Shown: positions 45,132-53,883, counted from the first letter of the stretch. The stretch: 64,000 nt of DNA from Salinibacterium sp. ZJ70 (GCF_011751865.2 NZ_CP061770.1:1364001-1428000), one strand, 5' to 3'. Notes: generated by a model not told the origin, from the letters alone. Translations and numbers: made by a program.

Positions 45132-45161
45132 ACGGCGTTCAGGCACCCGAACGCCGTTCAG
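45128..45161. terminator. Bidirectional hairpin between dnaE2 and the aminotransferase gene
   Basis: CTGAACGGCGTTC (45128-45140) and GAACGCCGTTCAG (45149-45161) are exact complements, giving a 13-bp stem with an 8-nt loop. It overlaps the dnaE2 stop and lies 8 bp from the stop of the converging gene. Confidence 0.7.
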
Positions 45162-45169
45162 GCGGCAGG

Positions 45170-46405
45170 TCAGGAGTTCGCGAGCTCCGCTTCGGCCAGC
45201 AGAACGCACAGCGCGAGCGCCTCGAGCGCCTGCTCGAGGTCGGCCTCGGGCGGCATGGACGGCGCGATGCGGATGACGCTGTCGGCGGGGTCATCGCCGT
45301 ACGGGAACGCTGCACCGGCGGGCGTCACCGCGATGCCGGCTTCCTTGGCGAGCTGGACGGCGCGCGATGCGGTTCCTGCAGAGGCCGAGAGCGTCACGAA
45401 GTATCCGCCCGTCGGACGCGTCCACGTGCCGTGGCCGGTGAGGCGCTCGCTCAGGATCCGCTCGACGAGCGCGAACTTGGGGGCGAGGAGGTCGCGGTGC
45501 TTGCGCATGTGCGTGCGCACACCGTCCGCATCGCCGAAGAAGCGCAGGTGGCGCTGCTGGGCGAGCTTGTCGGGTCCGATGGTCTGGAAGCCCGCGTGCG
45601 AGCGGTACCAGGCGATGTTCGCGGGCGACGATCCGAAGAACGCGACACCGGCGCCGGCGTGGGTGATCTTCGAGGTCGACGCGTACACGAAAACGCGGTC
45701 AGGGTTGCCCGCCTCGGCGGCGAGACCCAGGATGTCGAGCGGCGTCGGCTCCTCCTCGGTGAGGTGGTGCACGGCGTACGCGTTGTCCCAGAAGATGCGG
45801 AAGTCGCTCGCGGCTGCGGGAAGTGAGACGAGCGCGCGGGCCGTCTCCTCGTCGACGGTCGCGCCGGTGGGGTTGCCGTACATGGGCACGATCCACATGC
45901 CGCGCACGGCCGGGTCCTGCAGGTGGGTGGCGACGACGTCGAGGTCGACCTGGCCATTCTCGAGGTAGGGAACCGGGATCATCCGGATTCCGAGGTGCTC
46001 GGTCATCGCGAAGTGGCGGTCGTATCCGGGCGCGGGGCACAGGAACGCGATGTCCTCGTCGCGCCACGGGCGCGAGCCGCCGGGAACGCCGTGCAGGAGC
46101 GCGTGGACGATCGTGTCGTGCATCGTCTGCAGGCTCGCGTTGCCGAGCGCCAGGAGCTGGTCGGCGGGGATCTGCAGGAGCTCGCCGAAGATCTCACGCA
46201 GCTCGCGCAGTCCGTCGGGACCGCCGTAGTTGCGCAGGTCTGTGCCCGCCGAGTCGAGGTGGTCGTCGCTCAGATCGATGTCGAGCATCGCGTTCGCGAG
46301 ATCGAGCTGCGCCCCGGACGGCTTGCCGCGGGTGAGGTCGAGGGAGAGGCCACGGGAGCGAAGGGCGTCGTACTCCGCACGGAGCGACTCGAGGGTGTCG
46401 GACAT
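45170..46405 (-). CDS. Class I aminotransferase (aspartate aminotransferase subgroup 1c-like)
   Basis: 411 aa. PLP enzyme of the bacterial aspartate aminotransferase type found in Corynebacterium (AspT). N-terminal LDLTRGKPSGAQLDLANAM, LRNYGGPDGLRELREIFGELL, the cofactor-binding IFWDNAYAVHHLTEEE and the lysine that holds PLP in VYASTSKITHAGAG at about residue 240. The C-terminal domain includes RPTGGYFVTLSA. Interconverts aspartate/2-oxoglutarate and oxaloacetate/glutamate, probably. TAGCGT ends 7 nt before the ATG, so a leaderless mRNA is likely. Confidence 0.92.
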   Translation of the reverse strand: MSDTLESLRAEYDALRSRGLSLDLTRGKPSGAQLDLANAMLDIDLSDDHLDSAGTDLRNYGGPDGLRELREIFGELLQIPADQLLALGNASLQTMHDTIVHALLHGVPGGSRPWRDEDIAFLCPAPGYDRHFAMTEHLGIRMIPVPYLENGQVDLDVVATHLQDPAVRGMWIVPMYGNPTGATVDEETARALVSLPAAASDFRIFWDNAYAVHHLTEEEPTPLDILGLAAEAGNPDRVFVYASTSKITHAGAGVAFFGSSPANIAWYRSHAGFQTIGPDKLAQQRHLRFFGDADGVRTHMRKHRDLLAPKFALVERILSERLTGHGTWTRPTGGYFVTLSASAGTASRAVQLAKEAGIAVTPAGAAFPYGDDPADSVIRIAPSMPPEADLEQALEALALCVLLAEAELANS

Positions 46406-46466
46406 GCATCCAACGCTACCCGCTGTCGGCGCGGCGAACGTCACGCGATCGACGTGGCGGGAGGGC

Positions 46467-48284
46467 TCAGCGGCCGCCCAGTTTGCGACGCAGGAGGTCG
46501 ATGCGGGCCTGCAGCTGAGCGACCGTGCAGCGCGATACCTCGGGCCCCCCGCAGATGCGCCGCACCTCGGCGTGCACCTGGGCGTGGGTCTGCCCGGTGC
46601 CGCGCGAGTGGATGCTCACGAGGCTGTTGAGCAGGCGTCGCTGCTCGGCGAGTGTGCGGTGCAGCGGCTGGGGCTGCGTCTCGACTTCGCCGCGCTCCTG
46701 ACGCTCCTCGCCGCGTCGCGCCTGCTTCTGCTGGCGGTGCTTGAGGAGGTCGGAGACCTGCTCCGGATCGAGGAGCCCGGGGATGCCGATGAAGTCCCAC
46801 TCCTCGGGGCTGCCGGGCGTCGCGAGCGAGCCGTACTCCTCGCCGTTGTAGAGAGCCTTCTCGAAGGTCGCGAAGGATCCGAGCGCCTTCCACTCGAACT
46901 CCTCCTCGAGCGCATCCGAGCCCTTCTCGGCGCGGTTGGCGTCGTCGATGAGGGAGTCGTCGAGCAGGTCGTCGTCGGCGGAGGGGTCGCGGTCGAGCGC
47001 ATGGTCGCGTTCGCGCTCCATCTCGGCGCCGAGGCGCTGCAGCACGGGCACGCTCGGGAGGAAGATCGTGGCGATCTCGCCGCGTCGGCGTGCACGCACG
47101 AAGCGGCCGATCGCCTGAGCGAAGAACAGGGGGGTCGAGGAGCTCGTGGCGTACACGCCCACGCACAGCCGGGGCACGTCGACGCCCTCCGACACCATGC
47201 GCACCGCCACCATCCAGCGCTGCGTGCCTTCGGAGAACGTGGTGATCTTCTCGCCGGCCCCCGCATCGTCGGAGAGGACGACGGTGGGCGGCGTTCCGGT
47301 GAGGTCGGTGAGGATCTTCGCGTAGGCGCGCGCCGTGACGTGGTCGGTCGCGATCACGAGGCCACCGGCATCCGGGATGTGCTGGCGCACTTCGCGCAGG
47401 CGACGGTCGGCTGCGGAGAGCACGGCGGACATCCAGTCGCCGCCTGGATCGAGCGCGGCGCGCCACGCCTGGGAGGTGACGTCCTTGGTGTCGTCCTGGC
47501 CGAGGGCCGCCTCCATCTCCTCTCCGGATCGCGTGCGCCACCGCATGGAGCCGGCGTAGTTGAGGAACACGACGGGGCGGACGACGCCGTCGCGCAGGGC
47601 GTCGCCGTAGCCGTACGCGTAGTCGGTCTGCGACATCCGCACGCCGCGCTCGTCGCGCACGTATCGGACGAAGGGGATCGGAGCGGTGTCGGAGCGGAAC
47701 GGGGTTCCCGTGAGCGACAGCCGCCGCTCTGCGCCTTCGAAGGCTTCGCGGATGGCATCGCCCCAGCTGAGGGTGTCGCCGCCGTGGTGCACCTCGTCGA
47801 GGATCACCAGGGTGCGCGCCGACATCGTGAGTTCGCGGTGCAGACTCGCACGCACGGCGACCTGCGCGTAGGTCACGGCGACGCCGTGGAACTGACGCGA
47901 TTCCCGTGTGTGCCTGTTGCTGAAGTACGGGTCGAGCCGGATGCCCGCGCGGTGTGCGGCGTCGGCCCACTGCACCTTGAGGTGTTCGGTGGGTGCGACG
48001 ACCGTCACACGGTCGATGGCGCGGCGCTGCAGCAGCTCCGACGCGAGACGCAGTGCGAAGGTCGTCTTGCCGGCGCCGGGGGTGGCCGCGACGAGGAAGT
48101 CGCGCCGGGCCGCGGGGTTCACGCTCGGATCGAAATAGAGGTTGAGCGCCTCCTCCTGCCACGCGCGCAGCTTGCCGGCGGTACCCCAGGCGGCGCGCTC
48201 GGGGAAGCTCGGCGGCAGATGCTCGGCGGCGGCGGTCGCGCGGAACACTGGTCCCTGGGACGCGGTCGCAGCCTGCTCACTCAC
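46467..48284 (-). CDS. SF2 DEAD/DEAH-type helicase, probably DNA repair
   Basis: 605 aa. Residues about 30-230 hold helicase domain 1 (Walker A VAATPGAGKTTFAL, DEVH box VILDEVHHGGD, SLTGTPFR) and about 270-420 domain 2 (WMVAVRMVSEGVDVPRLCVGVY, FFAQAIGRFVRARRRGE). A strongly acidic stretch (DPSADDDLLDDSLIDD) and a basic coiled tail follow, where interaction with SSB or other partners could occur. Resembles the XPB/UvrB-like and RadD-like helicases of unknown specificity. GTG start at 48284. A PafBC-type promoter motif precedes it, the main reason for the repair assignment. Confidence 0.88.
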   Translation of the reverse strand: MSEQAATASQGPVFRATAAAEHLPPSFPERAAWGTAGKLRAWQEEALNLYFDPSVNPAARRDFLVAATPGAGKTTFALRLASELLQRRAIDRVTVVAPTEHLKVQWADAAHRAGIRLDPYFSNRHTRESRQFHGVAVTYAQVAVRASLHRELTMSARTLVILDEVHHGGDTLSWGDAIREAFEGAERRLSLTGTPFRSDTAPIPFVRYVRDERGVRMSQTDYAYGYGDALRDGVVRPVVFLNYAGSMRWRTRSGEEMEAALGQDDTKDVTSQAWRAALDPGGDWMSAVLSAADRRLREVRQHIPDAGGLVIATDHVTARAYAKILTDLTGTPPTVVLSDDAGAGEKITTFSEGTQRWMVAVRMVSEGVDVPRLCVGVYATSSSTPLFFAQAIGRFVRARRRGEIATIFLPSVPVLQRLGAEMERERDHALDRDPSADDDLLDDSLIDDANRAEKGSDALEEEFEWKALGSFATFEKALYNGEEYGSLATPGSPEEWDFIGIPGLLDPEQVSDLLKHRQQKQARRGEERQERGEVETQPQPLHRTLAEQRRLLNSLVSIHSRGTGQTHAQVHAEVRRICGGPEVSRCTVAQLQARIDLLRRKLGGR

Positions 48285-48292
48285 TTGATCAG

Positions 48293-48315
48293 ATGGTAGC
48301 CGAGCCGCCCGACAT
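48293..48315 (-). promoter_or_regulatory. Candidate PafBC-type damage promoter of the SF2 helicase
   Basis: Read on the minus strand: ATGTCGGGC (48307-48315), 8 bp, TACCAT (48293-48298), then 8 nt to the GTG. Six of nine match TTGTCRGTG, with exact N8 spacing and a full TANNNT. Confidence 0.45.
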
Positions 48316-48356
48316 GCGTCCCGGCCTTCCTCAGCCCGCGTGGATATGGTGGCCGC

Positions 48357-49247
48357 ATGACCGCCGCTCCTCGCCCCGGATTCCCGCTCGGAATCGGGGT
48401 TCCTCCCGCCGATGGCGACGAACTCGCGCGGCGTGTCATCACGACGCTGCGCGATGGCGCGAACGGGGTGCGGATCGAGCGGATCGCGGATGCCGCGGTC
48501 ACGGCCGTCGTCTCGGGTTTCGACATCATCGAGCTCGCTGTCGAGGCGACGGGTGCCCACGTCGCCCGTGTGCCCGCACATGACGACGCGGATCTCGGAG
48601 ACGGGTCCGAGGGCGTCCCAGAGCAGGACGCGCGGCCCGCTGTGACGGTCGGGCGTGGGCTCGCGCAGCGCATCCGCGTGCAGGGGGCGCCCGTGCTCGT
48701 TGTCGACACGCCCATCGTGCTCGACGCCGACATCACCCAGGTGCCGATCCGCTGGGTGCGGCGCGATGACGACGTGCTGGAGCTGCGCGATGATCTCGAC
48801 TCCCCCGCCGCGGACGGCCCCCGCGGGCACGCCAGACTGAGCGTCGCGGGCGACGCGGTCCCGCTTCTTGTCGACGGCTTCGTGCGCGACATCGCCGGGC
48901 CGGAGTGGAGTCTTGACGATGTGGTGCTCACGTTCGCAGACGCGGGCGAGGATGCCGTCGGCTTCGAGGGCGAGGCTCAGGTCACCATGGCTGCGCTCGG
49001 TGCGCGAGTGAGTCTCTCAGGCGTCCTGCGGGTCGTCGACGGTTCGCGGCTGCGGCTGGAGGGCTTCGACATCCGCTCGCGCAGCTTCTTCGCCGCCGCC
49101 GCCCTCGCGGCACTGGGGCCGAGGATCGCCGAGGCGACGAGCCAGGAGCTCGATCTCGCATCCGTTCTGCCGGTGGGGCTCTCCGGCGCGCGCGTCGGCA
49201 TCGGTTCGCCGAACGGCGGCCTCGAGCTCGCCGCGACCTTCAGCTGA
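48357..49247 (+). CDS. Conserved protein of unknown function, DUF2993-like
   Basis: 296 aa, no signal peptide or membrane helix. Repeating strand patterns (VRIERIADAAVTAVVSGFDIIELAV; IRVQGAPVLVVDTPIVLDADITQVPI; ARVSLSGVLRVVDGSRLRLEGFDI) suggest a beta-sandwich/lipid-binding fold like the DUF2993 (LmeA) family of actinobacteria, but this is only resemblance. TATGGT ends 6 nt before the ATG, so a leaderless transcript is predicted. Divergent from the SF2 helicase and convergent with dinB, with 18 bp between stops. Confidence 0.78.
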   Translation: MTAAPRPGFPLGIGVPPADGDELARRVITTLRDGANGVRIERIADAAVTAVVSGFDIIELAVEATGAHVARVPAHDDADLGDGSEGVPEQDARPAVTVGRGLAQRIRVQGAPVLVVDTPIVLDADITQVPIRWVRRDDDVLELRDDLDSPAADGPRGHARLSVAGDAVPLLVDGFVRDIAGPEWSLDDVVLTFADAGEDAVGFEGEAQVTMAALGARVSLSGVLRVVDGSRLRLEGFDIRSRSFFAAAALAALGPRIAEATSQELDLASVLPVGLSGARVGIGSPNGGLELAATFS

Positions 49248-49265
49248 CGCCGCCCGGGGCGCGGG

Positions 49266-50504
49266 TCAGTCGCCGTGGCCGAACCGGCGGCGCACGGCCG
49301 GCTTCAGCAGCGAGGCGGGCCGCACGATGCCGACCCCGAAGCGCTCGGCCACCGCGTCGACGGCCTGCTCCGCCTCGCGCCACGACTCGTCGTCGTCCCA
49401 GAGGCCGAGGTTCGCGACCTCGCCGGTGAGCTGTTCGGCGCGCACGCCGATGAGGCGCACGGGGCGCGCCTGCGGGTTCGCCTGCGCGTAGAGAGCGCGA
49501 ACCTCCTCGTAGATGCGCCGACCGAGGTGGGTGGGGTCTGGCAGCGTGCGCGAGCGGGTGATCGTCGTGAAGTCGGAGTAGCGGAGCCTGAGGGCCACGG
49601 TGCGGGCGGTGACGCCCGCCGTGCGCAGGCGTCGGCCGACGGCGTCCGAGAGCGCGAGGAGCACGCGATTGAGTTCCTCGGGATCGGTGCGGTCGGTCTC
49701 GAAGGTCGTCTCGTGCCCGATCGACTTCTCCTCGCGGCCGGGTGAGATCGTGCGCGGATCGCGACCCCAGGCGAGATCGTGCAGGCGTGTGGCGCCCGCG
49801 TCGCCGATGGCGCGCCGCAGCATGTCGACAGGGGCGTGCGCGAGGTCGCCGATCGTGCGCAGGCCGAGCCGGAGGAGCGACTCCTCGGTCTTGCCGCCCA
49901 CCCCCCAGAGCGCGGACACGGGCAGCGGGTGCAGGAAGTCGAGCGTCTGGGCCTCGGGGATCACGAGCAGGCCGTCGGGCTTGGCATACCCGGATGCGAG
50001 CTTCGCGACGAACTTGGTGGCCGCCGCCCCCGCCGAGCAGTGCAGCCCTGTCTCGGAGTGCACGCGCTCGCGCAGCAGAGTGCCGATCTGCCACGAGCTG
50101 CCCATCAGTCGACGTGCTCCGGCGACATCGAGAAAAGCCTCGTCGACGCTCAGCGGCTCGACCTCTGGCGTGACCGACTCGAGGATGCGCATGACGATCT
50201 TCGAGTAGTGCGCGTAGCGCTCGAAGTGGGGCTCGAGCACCACGGCCTGCGGGCATCGGCGGAGAGCCTCCGCCATCGGCATGGCCGAATTGACGCCGTA
50301 CCGGCGCGCCTCGTAGGTCGCCGCCGTGACCACGGATCGCTGCGAAGCGTGACCGACGATCACCGGCTTGCCGACGAGCTCCGGTCGCTCGAGCAGTTCG
50401 ACGGACGCGAAGAAGGCGTCCATGTCGACGTGCATGATGTGCGCGGCCGGGTCATCGACCGGATCCGCGCTCACCCGGCGTCCCGAGCCGTCCTGCTTGC
50501 TCAC
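49266..50504 (-). CDS. dinB: DNA polymerase IV (DinB)
   Basis: 412 aa. Complete Y-family catalytic sites: IMHVDMDAFFASVE at about residue 24 and EPLSVDEAFLDVAG at about 115. Finger/palm, the helix-hairpin-helix LWGVGGKTEESLLRLGLRTIGDL, and the little-finger domain with RLRYSDFTTITRSRTL follow. No obvious QLxLF clamp tail, as the C-terminus is RPASLLKPAVRRRFGHGD. Translesion polymerase. GTG start with CAGGAT 6 nt upstream and a PafBC-type element at N8 before it. Separate from the ImuB/DnaE2 cassette. Confidence 0.95.
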   Translation of the reverse strand: MSKQDGSGRRVSADPVDDPAAHIMHVDMDAFFASVELLERPELVGKPVIVGHASQRSVVTAATYEARRYGVNSAMPMAEALRRCPQAVVLEPHFERYAHYSKIVMRILESVTPEVEPLSVDEAFLDVAGARRLMGSSWQIGTLLRERVHSETGLHCSAGAAATKFVAKLASGYAKPDGLLVIPEAQTLDFLHPLPVSALWGVGGKTEESLLRLGLRTIGDLAHAPVDMLRRAIGDAGATRLHDLAWGRDPRTISPGREEKSIGHETTFETDRTDPEELNRVLLALSDAVGRRLRTAGVTARTVALRLRYSDFTTITRSRTLPDPTHLGRRIYEEVRALYAQANPQARPVRLIGVRAEQLTGEVANLGLWDDDESWREAEQAVDAVAERFGVGIVRPASLLKPAVRRRFGHGD

Positions 50505-50510
50505 CCGGTC

Positions 50511-50533
50511 ATCCTGTCACGCGCCTCCGACAG
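50511..50533 (-). promoter_or_regulatory. dinB: Candidate PafBC-type damage promoter of dinB
   Basis: Read on the minus strand: CTGTCGGAG (50525-50533), 8 bp, CAGGAT (50511-50516), then 6 nt to the GTG. Seven of nine match TTGTCRGTG with exact N8 spacing. The -10 has C in place of the first T. Confidence 0.45.
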
Positions 50534-50568
50534 GCGGCCGCGAGCGAGCCGTGGGGCGCACGGACATG

Positions 50569-50606
50569 CGCCAGCGCCCACCCCGAAGCCGGGGCGGGCG
50601 CTGGCG
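50569..50606. terminator. Terminator downstream of the GlsB-type gene
   Basis: A 17-bp stem with one A-C mismatch: CGCCAGCGCCCACCCCG (50569-50585), loop AAGC, CGGGGCGGGCGCTGGCG (50590-50606). Starts 8 bp after the stop of the minus-strand gene and also protects the dinB promoter from read-through. Confidence 0.8.
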
Positions 50607-50613
50607 AGTGGAC

Positions 50614-50880
50614 TCAGGCCCTGCTGCGGCCCCGAGTGACGAGGCCCCAGATGAGCAGAACGATGATCGATCCGCCGATGGCGAGCAGCCACGTCTGGAT
50701 GCTGAAGAAGTCCTCCAGCGGCGCTTCGAACAGCACCGAACCCAGCCAGCCGCCGAGCAGTGCTCCGACGACACCCAGAAGAAGTGTCGCGAGCCAGCCG
50801 CCGCTCTGATTTCCAGGCAGGATCAGCTTGGCGATAGCCCCGGCGATGAGGCCGAGGACGATCCAACCGAGGATTCCCAT
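50614..50880 (-). CDS. GlsB/YeaQ/YmgE-family stress-associated membrane protein
   Basis: 88 aa, three membrane helices. The transglycosylase-associated signature is clear: ILGWIVLGLIAGAIAKLILPG, then GGWLATLLLGVVGALLGGWLG. Function unknown and generally stress-induced. The ATG giving MGILG is used because GGAGAGACCA lies at correct spacing before it. Confidence 0.92.
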   Translation of the reverse strand: MGILGWIVLGLIAGAIAKLILPGNQSGGWLATLLLGVVGALLGGWLGSVLFEAPLEDFFSIQTWLLAIGGSIIVLLIWGLVTRGRSRA

Positions 50881-50985
50881 TGGTCTCTCCAATCCGTCAG
50901 CTCCCAGGCGGGAACCGACGAGAGTTACTCAATCGCGAAGCCGCAGATTCGACAATCCCCTGGCGCGATGCGGCATTCTGGTGCT

Positions 50986-51774
50986 ATGACCGCACTCCAC
51001 CCCTGGTCGCGCTATGTCGCGATCGGAGATTCGTTCACCGAAGGCATCGGCGATCCCGAGCCCTCGAGCCCCGGTGGTCATCGTGGGTGGGCCGACCGCG
51101 TGGCGGAGGTGCTTGCCGGCCAGACGGACAACTTCGCCTACGCGAACCTCGCGATCCGGGGCCGCCTGCTGCAGCAGATCCTCGACGAGCAGGTCGAGCC
51201 CGCGCTCGCGCTGCGCCCGGATCTCATCAGCATCTCAGCGGGCGGCAACGACATCATCCGCCCCGGCACCGACCCCGATGAGGTCGCGGCGCGGCTGGAG
51301 ACGGGCGTGGCCCGCCTGCGTTCGGACGGCGCCACGGTCGTGCTCTTCAACGGCCCCGACATCGGCGGCACGCCGGTGCTCGGCCGCATCAGGGGCAAGG
51401 TTGCGATCTACAACGAGAACCTGCACTACGTGGCGAAGAAGCACGACGCGGTGATCGCTGACATGTGGGCTCTGCGGGAGCTCACCGACCCGCGCATGTG
51501 GGCGCCCGACAGGCTGCATTTCTCGCCCATCGGCCACCACACGATCGCGCGCATGGTTCTCGACGCCCTGGGGGTCGAGAACGACCTCGAGCCGTTCGCT
51601 CCGGAGCCCATGCCCGCGGTTCCGTGGCGGGCGGCGCGCATCGACGACATCGTGTGGGCGCGCGAGCACTTCGGCCCGTGGATCCTGCGTCGGCTTCGTC
51701 ACCAGTCATCGGGCGACGGCATCACGCCGAAGCGGCCGTCGGCGGGCCCGTTCATGCCGGAGGAACTCGACTGA
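50986..51774 (+). CDS. SGNH/GDSL hydrolase
   Basis: 262 aa, cytosolic (no signal). Catalytic Ser in AIGDSFTEGIGD at about residue 15, block III Gly/Asn in SAGGNDI, and Asp/His in DRLHFSPIGHH at about residue 185. Esterase/lipase of unknown substrate. The last 60 residues are an extension beyond the catalytic fold, ending in a basic tail. CATTCT 6 nt before the ATG is a weak leaderless -10. Divergent from the GlsB gene. Confidence 0.92.
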   Translation: MTALHPWSRYVAIGDSFTEGIGDPEPSSPGGHRGWADRVAEVLAGQTDNFAYANLAIRGRLLQQILDEQVEPALALRPDLISISAGGNDIIRPGTDPDEVAARLETGVARLRSDGATVVLFNGPDIGGTPVLGRIRGKVAIYNENLHYVAKKHDAVIADMWALRELTDPRMWAPDRLHFSPIGHHTIARMVLDALGVENDLEPFAPEPMPAVPWRAARIDDIVWAREHFGPWILRRLRHQSSGDGITPKRPSAGPFMPEELD

Positions 51775-51798
51775 CCCGCCTCAGCTGACCCGTCTCAG
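51771..51798. repeat. 14-bp tandem near-duplication spanning converging stops
   Basis: CTGACCCGCCTCAG (51771-51784) is followed at once by CTGACCCGTCTCAG (51785-51798), one mismatch. The first copy carries the stop of the SGNH gene, the second that of the DD-carboxypeptidase gene on the other strand. Confidence 0.85.
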
Positions 51799-53027
51799 CC
51801 CATTCCGAAGATGATCTCGGGGTGGCTGAGACGCCACCACGGGCCCGGGTCCTCGATCGCGTTCGACAGCACGAGCGGAACGCTCACCGATCGAGGGCCG
51901 GATGAGATGGCGAGCTCGCCGACAGCGGTGTCCGCGGGAGCGAGCCCGACCGGATCGACCGAGGTGACGGCGGAGATCGGCGTGTCGCTCCACACGACGA
52001 GCGTCGCCGAGTCGGCGGCGATCGCGGCACTCGACTCCTCCCAGCGGGTCGCGTACTCCCCGATGACCTCACCGCGCGTCACGACCTCGACCTCGCGATA
52101 GCCAGCGCGCACCTCGGTGTAGAGCGCACGGACGGCGTCATTGAGCACACCGTGGGTCGCCGCCCCGAGCACGACGCCGACCACCGGGATCGTCGTGGAG
52201 CCCACCTGGATGTCGCCGGAGTAGAGAAGGTTCGCTCCGAACGAGTTGAGCGTGCCGGTCTTGATGCCGTCGATGCCTTCGTAGCCGAGGAGCTTGTTGC
52301 TGTTGACGACCTCGCCCGCGCCGTCGATCGTCGTCCTCGAGATCGCGACGATCTCCGCGAGTGCGGGATCCTCGAGCGCGAGCTCGCCGATCCGAAGAAG
52401 GTCGGAGGCTGTCGCGACGTTCCCCGGGTCGCGGCCCGTCGGCTCCGTGACGACGACGCTCGTGAGAGCGTTGTCGGCGAGCCAGGCGCGCGTCGCGTCG
52501 AGGAAGGCCGCCTCGGAGCCGAATGCCCAGTTGACGAGCGTGACCGCGTAGTTGCCCGCCGAGTCGATGAGCATGACCTCGATCACCTGCCGCTCGGAGA
52601 GCTCCGCGCCGACCTGCACGGGCGCCACGGATGCGCCGAGCCGGTCGTACTGGCGGTACAGAGCGGCGTCGGCATCCGTCATCCGGATCATCGGACCGGG
52701 CTCGCCGGCTGCGAGCGGGTGCGCGTCGAGCACGACGAGCGCGGTGATGAGCTTCGTGATGCTCGCGATCGGCAGCGGGTCGGGCGAGCCCGTCTGCACC
52801 AGCACACCCTCCCCCGCCGCGGAGATGGCCGACGCGGCCGCGGCCGGCGGGGTGAGCGTCACCGCGGGGGCGGTCTCGAAGGTCGGCTCGGTGACGACCG
52901 CCGCGATCTCGCTCACGGGCGCGAAGAGCGTGAGCGGCAGGTAGGCGATGCCGGAGACGAGCAGGGTGAACGCGCCGAACACGGCGATGCGGCGGCGTCG
53001 ATAGATCTGGGCTCGGGTGAGGGGCAC
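51795..53027 (-). CDS. D-alanyl-D-alanine carboxypeptidase (peptidase S11 type)
   Basis: 410 aa. An N-terminal membrane anchor (RRRRIAVFGAFTLLVSGIAYL) is followed by the serine-hydrolase domain: SxxK in SITK at about residue 90, SxN in SAGN at about 156 and KTG in KTGT at about 255. Trims D-Ala from peptidoglycan stem peptides outside the membrane. Last 100 residues form the C-terminal beta domain. GTG start at 53027 because upstream frames run into the SpoU gene. The ribosome site is poor (GGAG directly adjacent), so translation may depend on coupling to the gene 8 bp upstream. Confidence 0.88.
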   Translation of the reverse strand: MPLTRAQIYRRRRIAVFGAFTLLVSGIAYLPLTLFAPVSEIAAVVTEPTFETAPAVTLTPPAAAASAISAAGEGVLVQTGSPDPLPIASITKLITALVVLDAHPLAAGEPGPMIRMTDADAALYRQYDRLGASVAPVQVGAELSERQVIEVMLIDSAGNYAVTLVNWAFGSEAAFLDATRAWLADNALTSVVVTEPTGRDPGNVATASDLLRIGELALEDPALAEIVAISRTTIDGAGEVVNSNKLLGYEGIDGIKTGTLNSFGANLLYSGDIQVGSTTIPVVGVVLGAATHGVLNDAVRALYTEVRAGYREVEVVTRGEVIGEYATRWEESSAAIAADSATLVVWSDTPISAVTSVDPVGLAPADTAVGELAISSGPRSVSVPLVLSNAIEDPGPWWRLSHPEIIFGMG

Positions 53028-53034
53028 TCCGCGA

Positions 53035-53883
53035 TTATTCCGCGTGGGGCATGGGTTCGGCGGGAGGCTCGGCCGCGGTGTTCGGGGCACGCAGCGCCCA
53101 CAGCGTCACCGCAGTCGCCGCAGCCACATTGAGCGAGTCGATGCCGTGGAGCATCGGGATCGTGACCATGCGATCCGCGTTCGCGAGAGCGTCGCGGCTG
53201 AGGCCGTCGCCCTCGGTGCCGAAGATCATCGCGATCCGCTCGGGCGGGTCTGCGGCGTATTCGTCGAGCGGGACGGCCTCGTCGGAGAGTGCGAGCGCGG
53301 CGATCTCGAAGCCGGCGGCGCGCAGCTCGTCGGCACCCTGCGGCCACTCGGGAAGTCGCGTCCACGGCACCTGGAGCACCGCGCCCATGCTCACCCGCAC
53401 CGATCGGCGGTAGAGCGGATCCGAGCAGCGCGGCGACACCAGCACGGCGTCGGCACCGAGGCCCGCAACGGCGCGGAAGATCGCGCCGACGTTGGTGTGG
53501 TCGACGATGTCTTCGAGCACCACGACACGCCGGGCGTCGCGCAGGAGCTCCTGCACGCTCGGGCGCTCGGGGCGGTGCATCGACGCGATCGCGCCGCGGT
53601 GCAGCGCGAAGCCGGTGATCTCCTCGAGCATCGGCGCCGGTGCGACGTACACCGGAACATCGTGCTCCTCCAGCAGCGGAGCGAGATCCGGGATCCACTT
53701 CTCCTGCAGGAGCACCGAACGCGGGCGGTGGCCCGCGTTGAGGGCACGCTGGATGACCTTCGTCGACTCGGCGATGTAGAGACCGCCCTCGGGTTCCGAC
53801 ACCCGCCTGAGCGCGACATCGGTGAGCTGGAAGTAGTCGGAGAGCCGCGGATCGCTGCTGTCCTCGACGGGGACGAGGTGCAT
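53035..53883 (-). CDS. SpoU/TrmH-family RNA 2'-O-methyltransferase
   Basis: 282 aa. SPOUT fold with all three motifs: NVGAIFRAVAGLGADAVLVS (motif 1), AMIFGTEGDGLS (motif 2) and IPMLHGIDSLNVAAATAVTLW (motif 3), plus an N-terminal substrate-binding extension (GLYIAESTKVIQRAL). Methylates a ribose 2'-OH in rRNA or tRNA, site unknown. CAGAAT ends 6 nt before the ATG at 53883. Confidence 0.93.
   Translation of the reverse strand: MHLVPVEDSSDPRLSDYFQLTDVALRRVSEPEGGLYIAESTKVIQRALNAGHRPRSVLLQEKWIPDLAPLLEEHDVPVYVAPAPMLEEITGFALHRGAIASMHRPERPSVQELLRDARRVVVLEDIVDHTNVGAIFRAVAGLGADAVLVSPRCSDPLYRRSVRVSMGAVLQVPWTRLPEWPQGADELRAAGFEIAALALSDEAVPLDEYAADPPERIAMIFGTEGDGLSRDALANADRMVTIPMLHGIDSLNVAAATAVTLWALRAPNTAAEPPAEPMPHAE

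Noticed and set aside
45130..45159. GAAC-N3-GTTC twice after dnaE2, resembling SOS boxes
   Set aside because: The spacing is 3 rather than 4 and the pair forms a 13-bp hairpin at a converging junction, which reads as a terminator.
46230..48299. A 689-codon plus-strand frame opposite the helicase
   Set aside because: Shadow frame; the minus-strand product has a complete SF2 helicase motif set.
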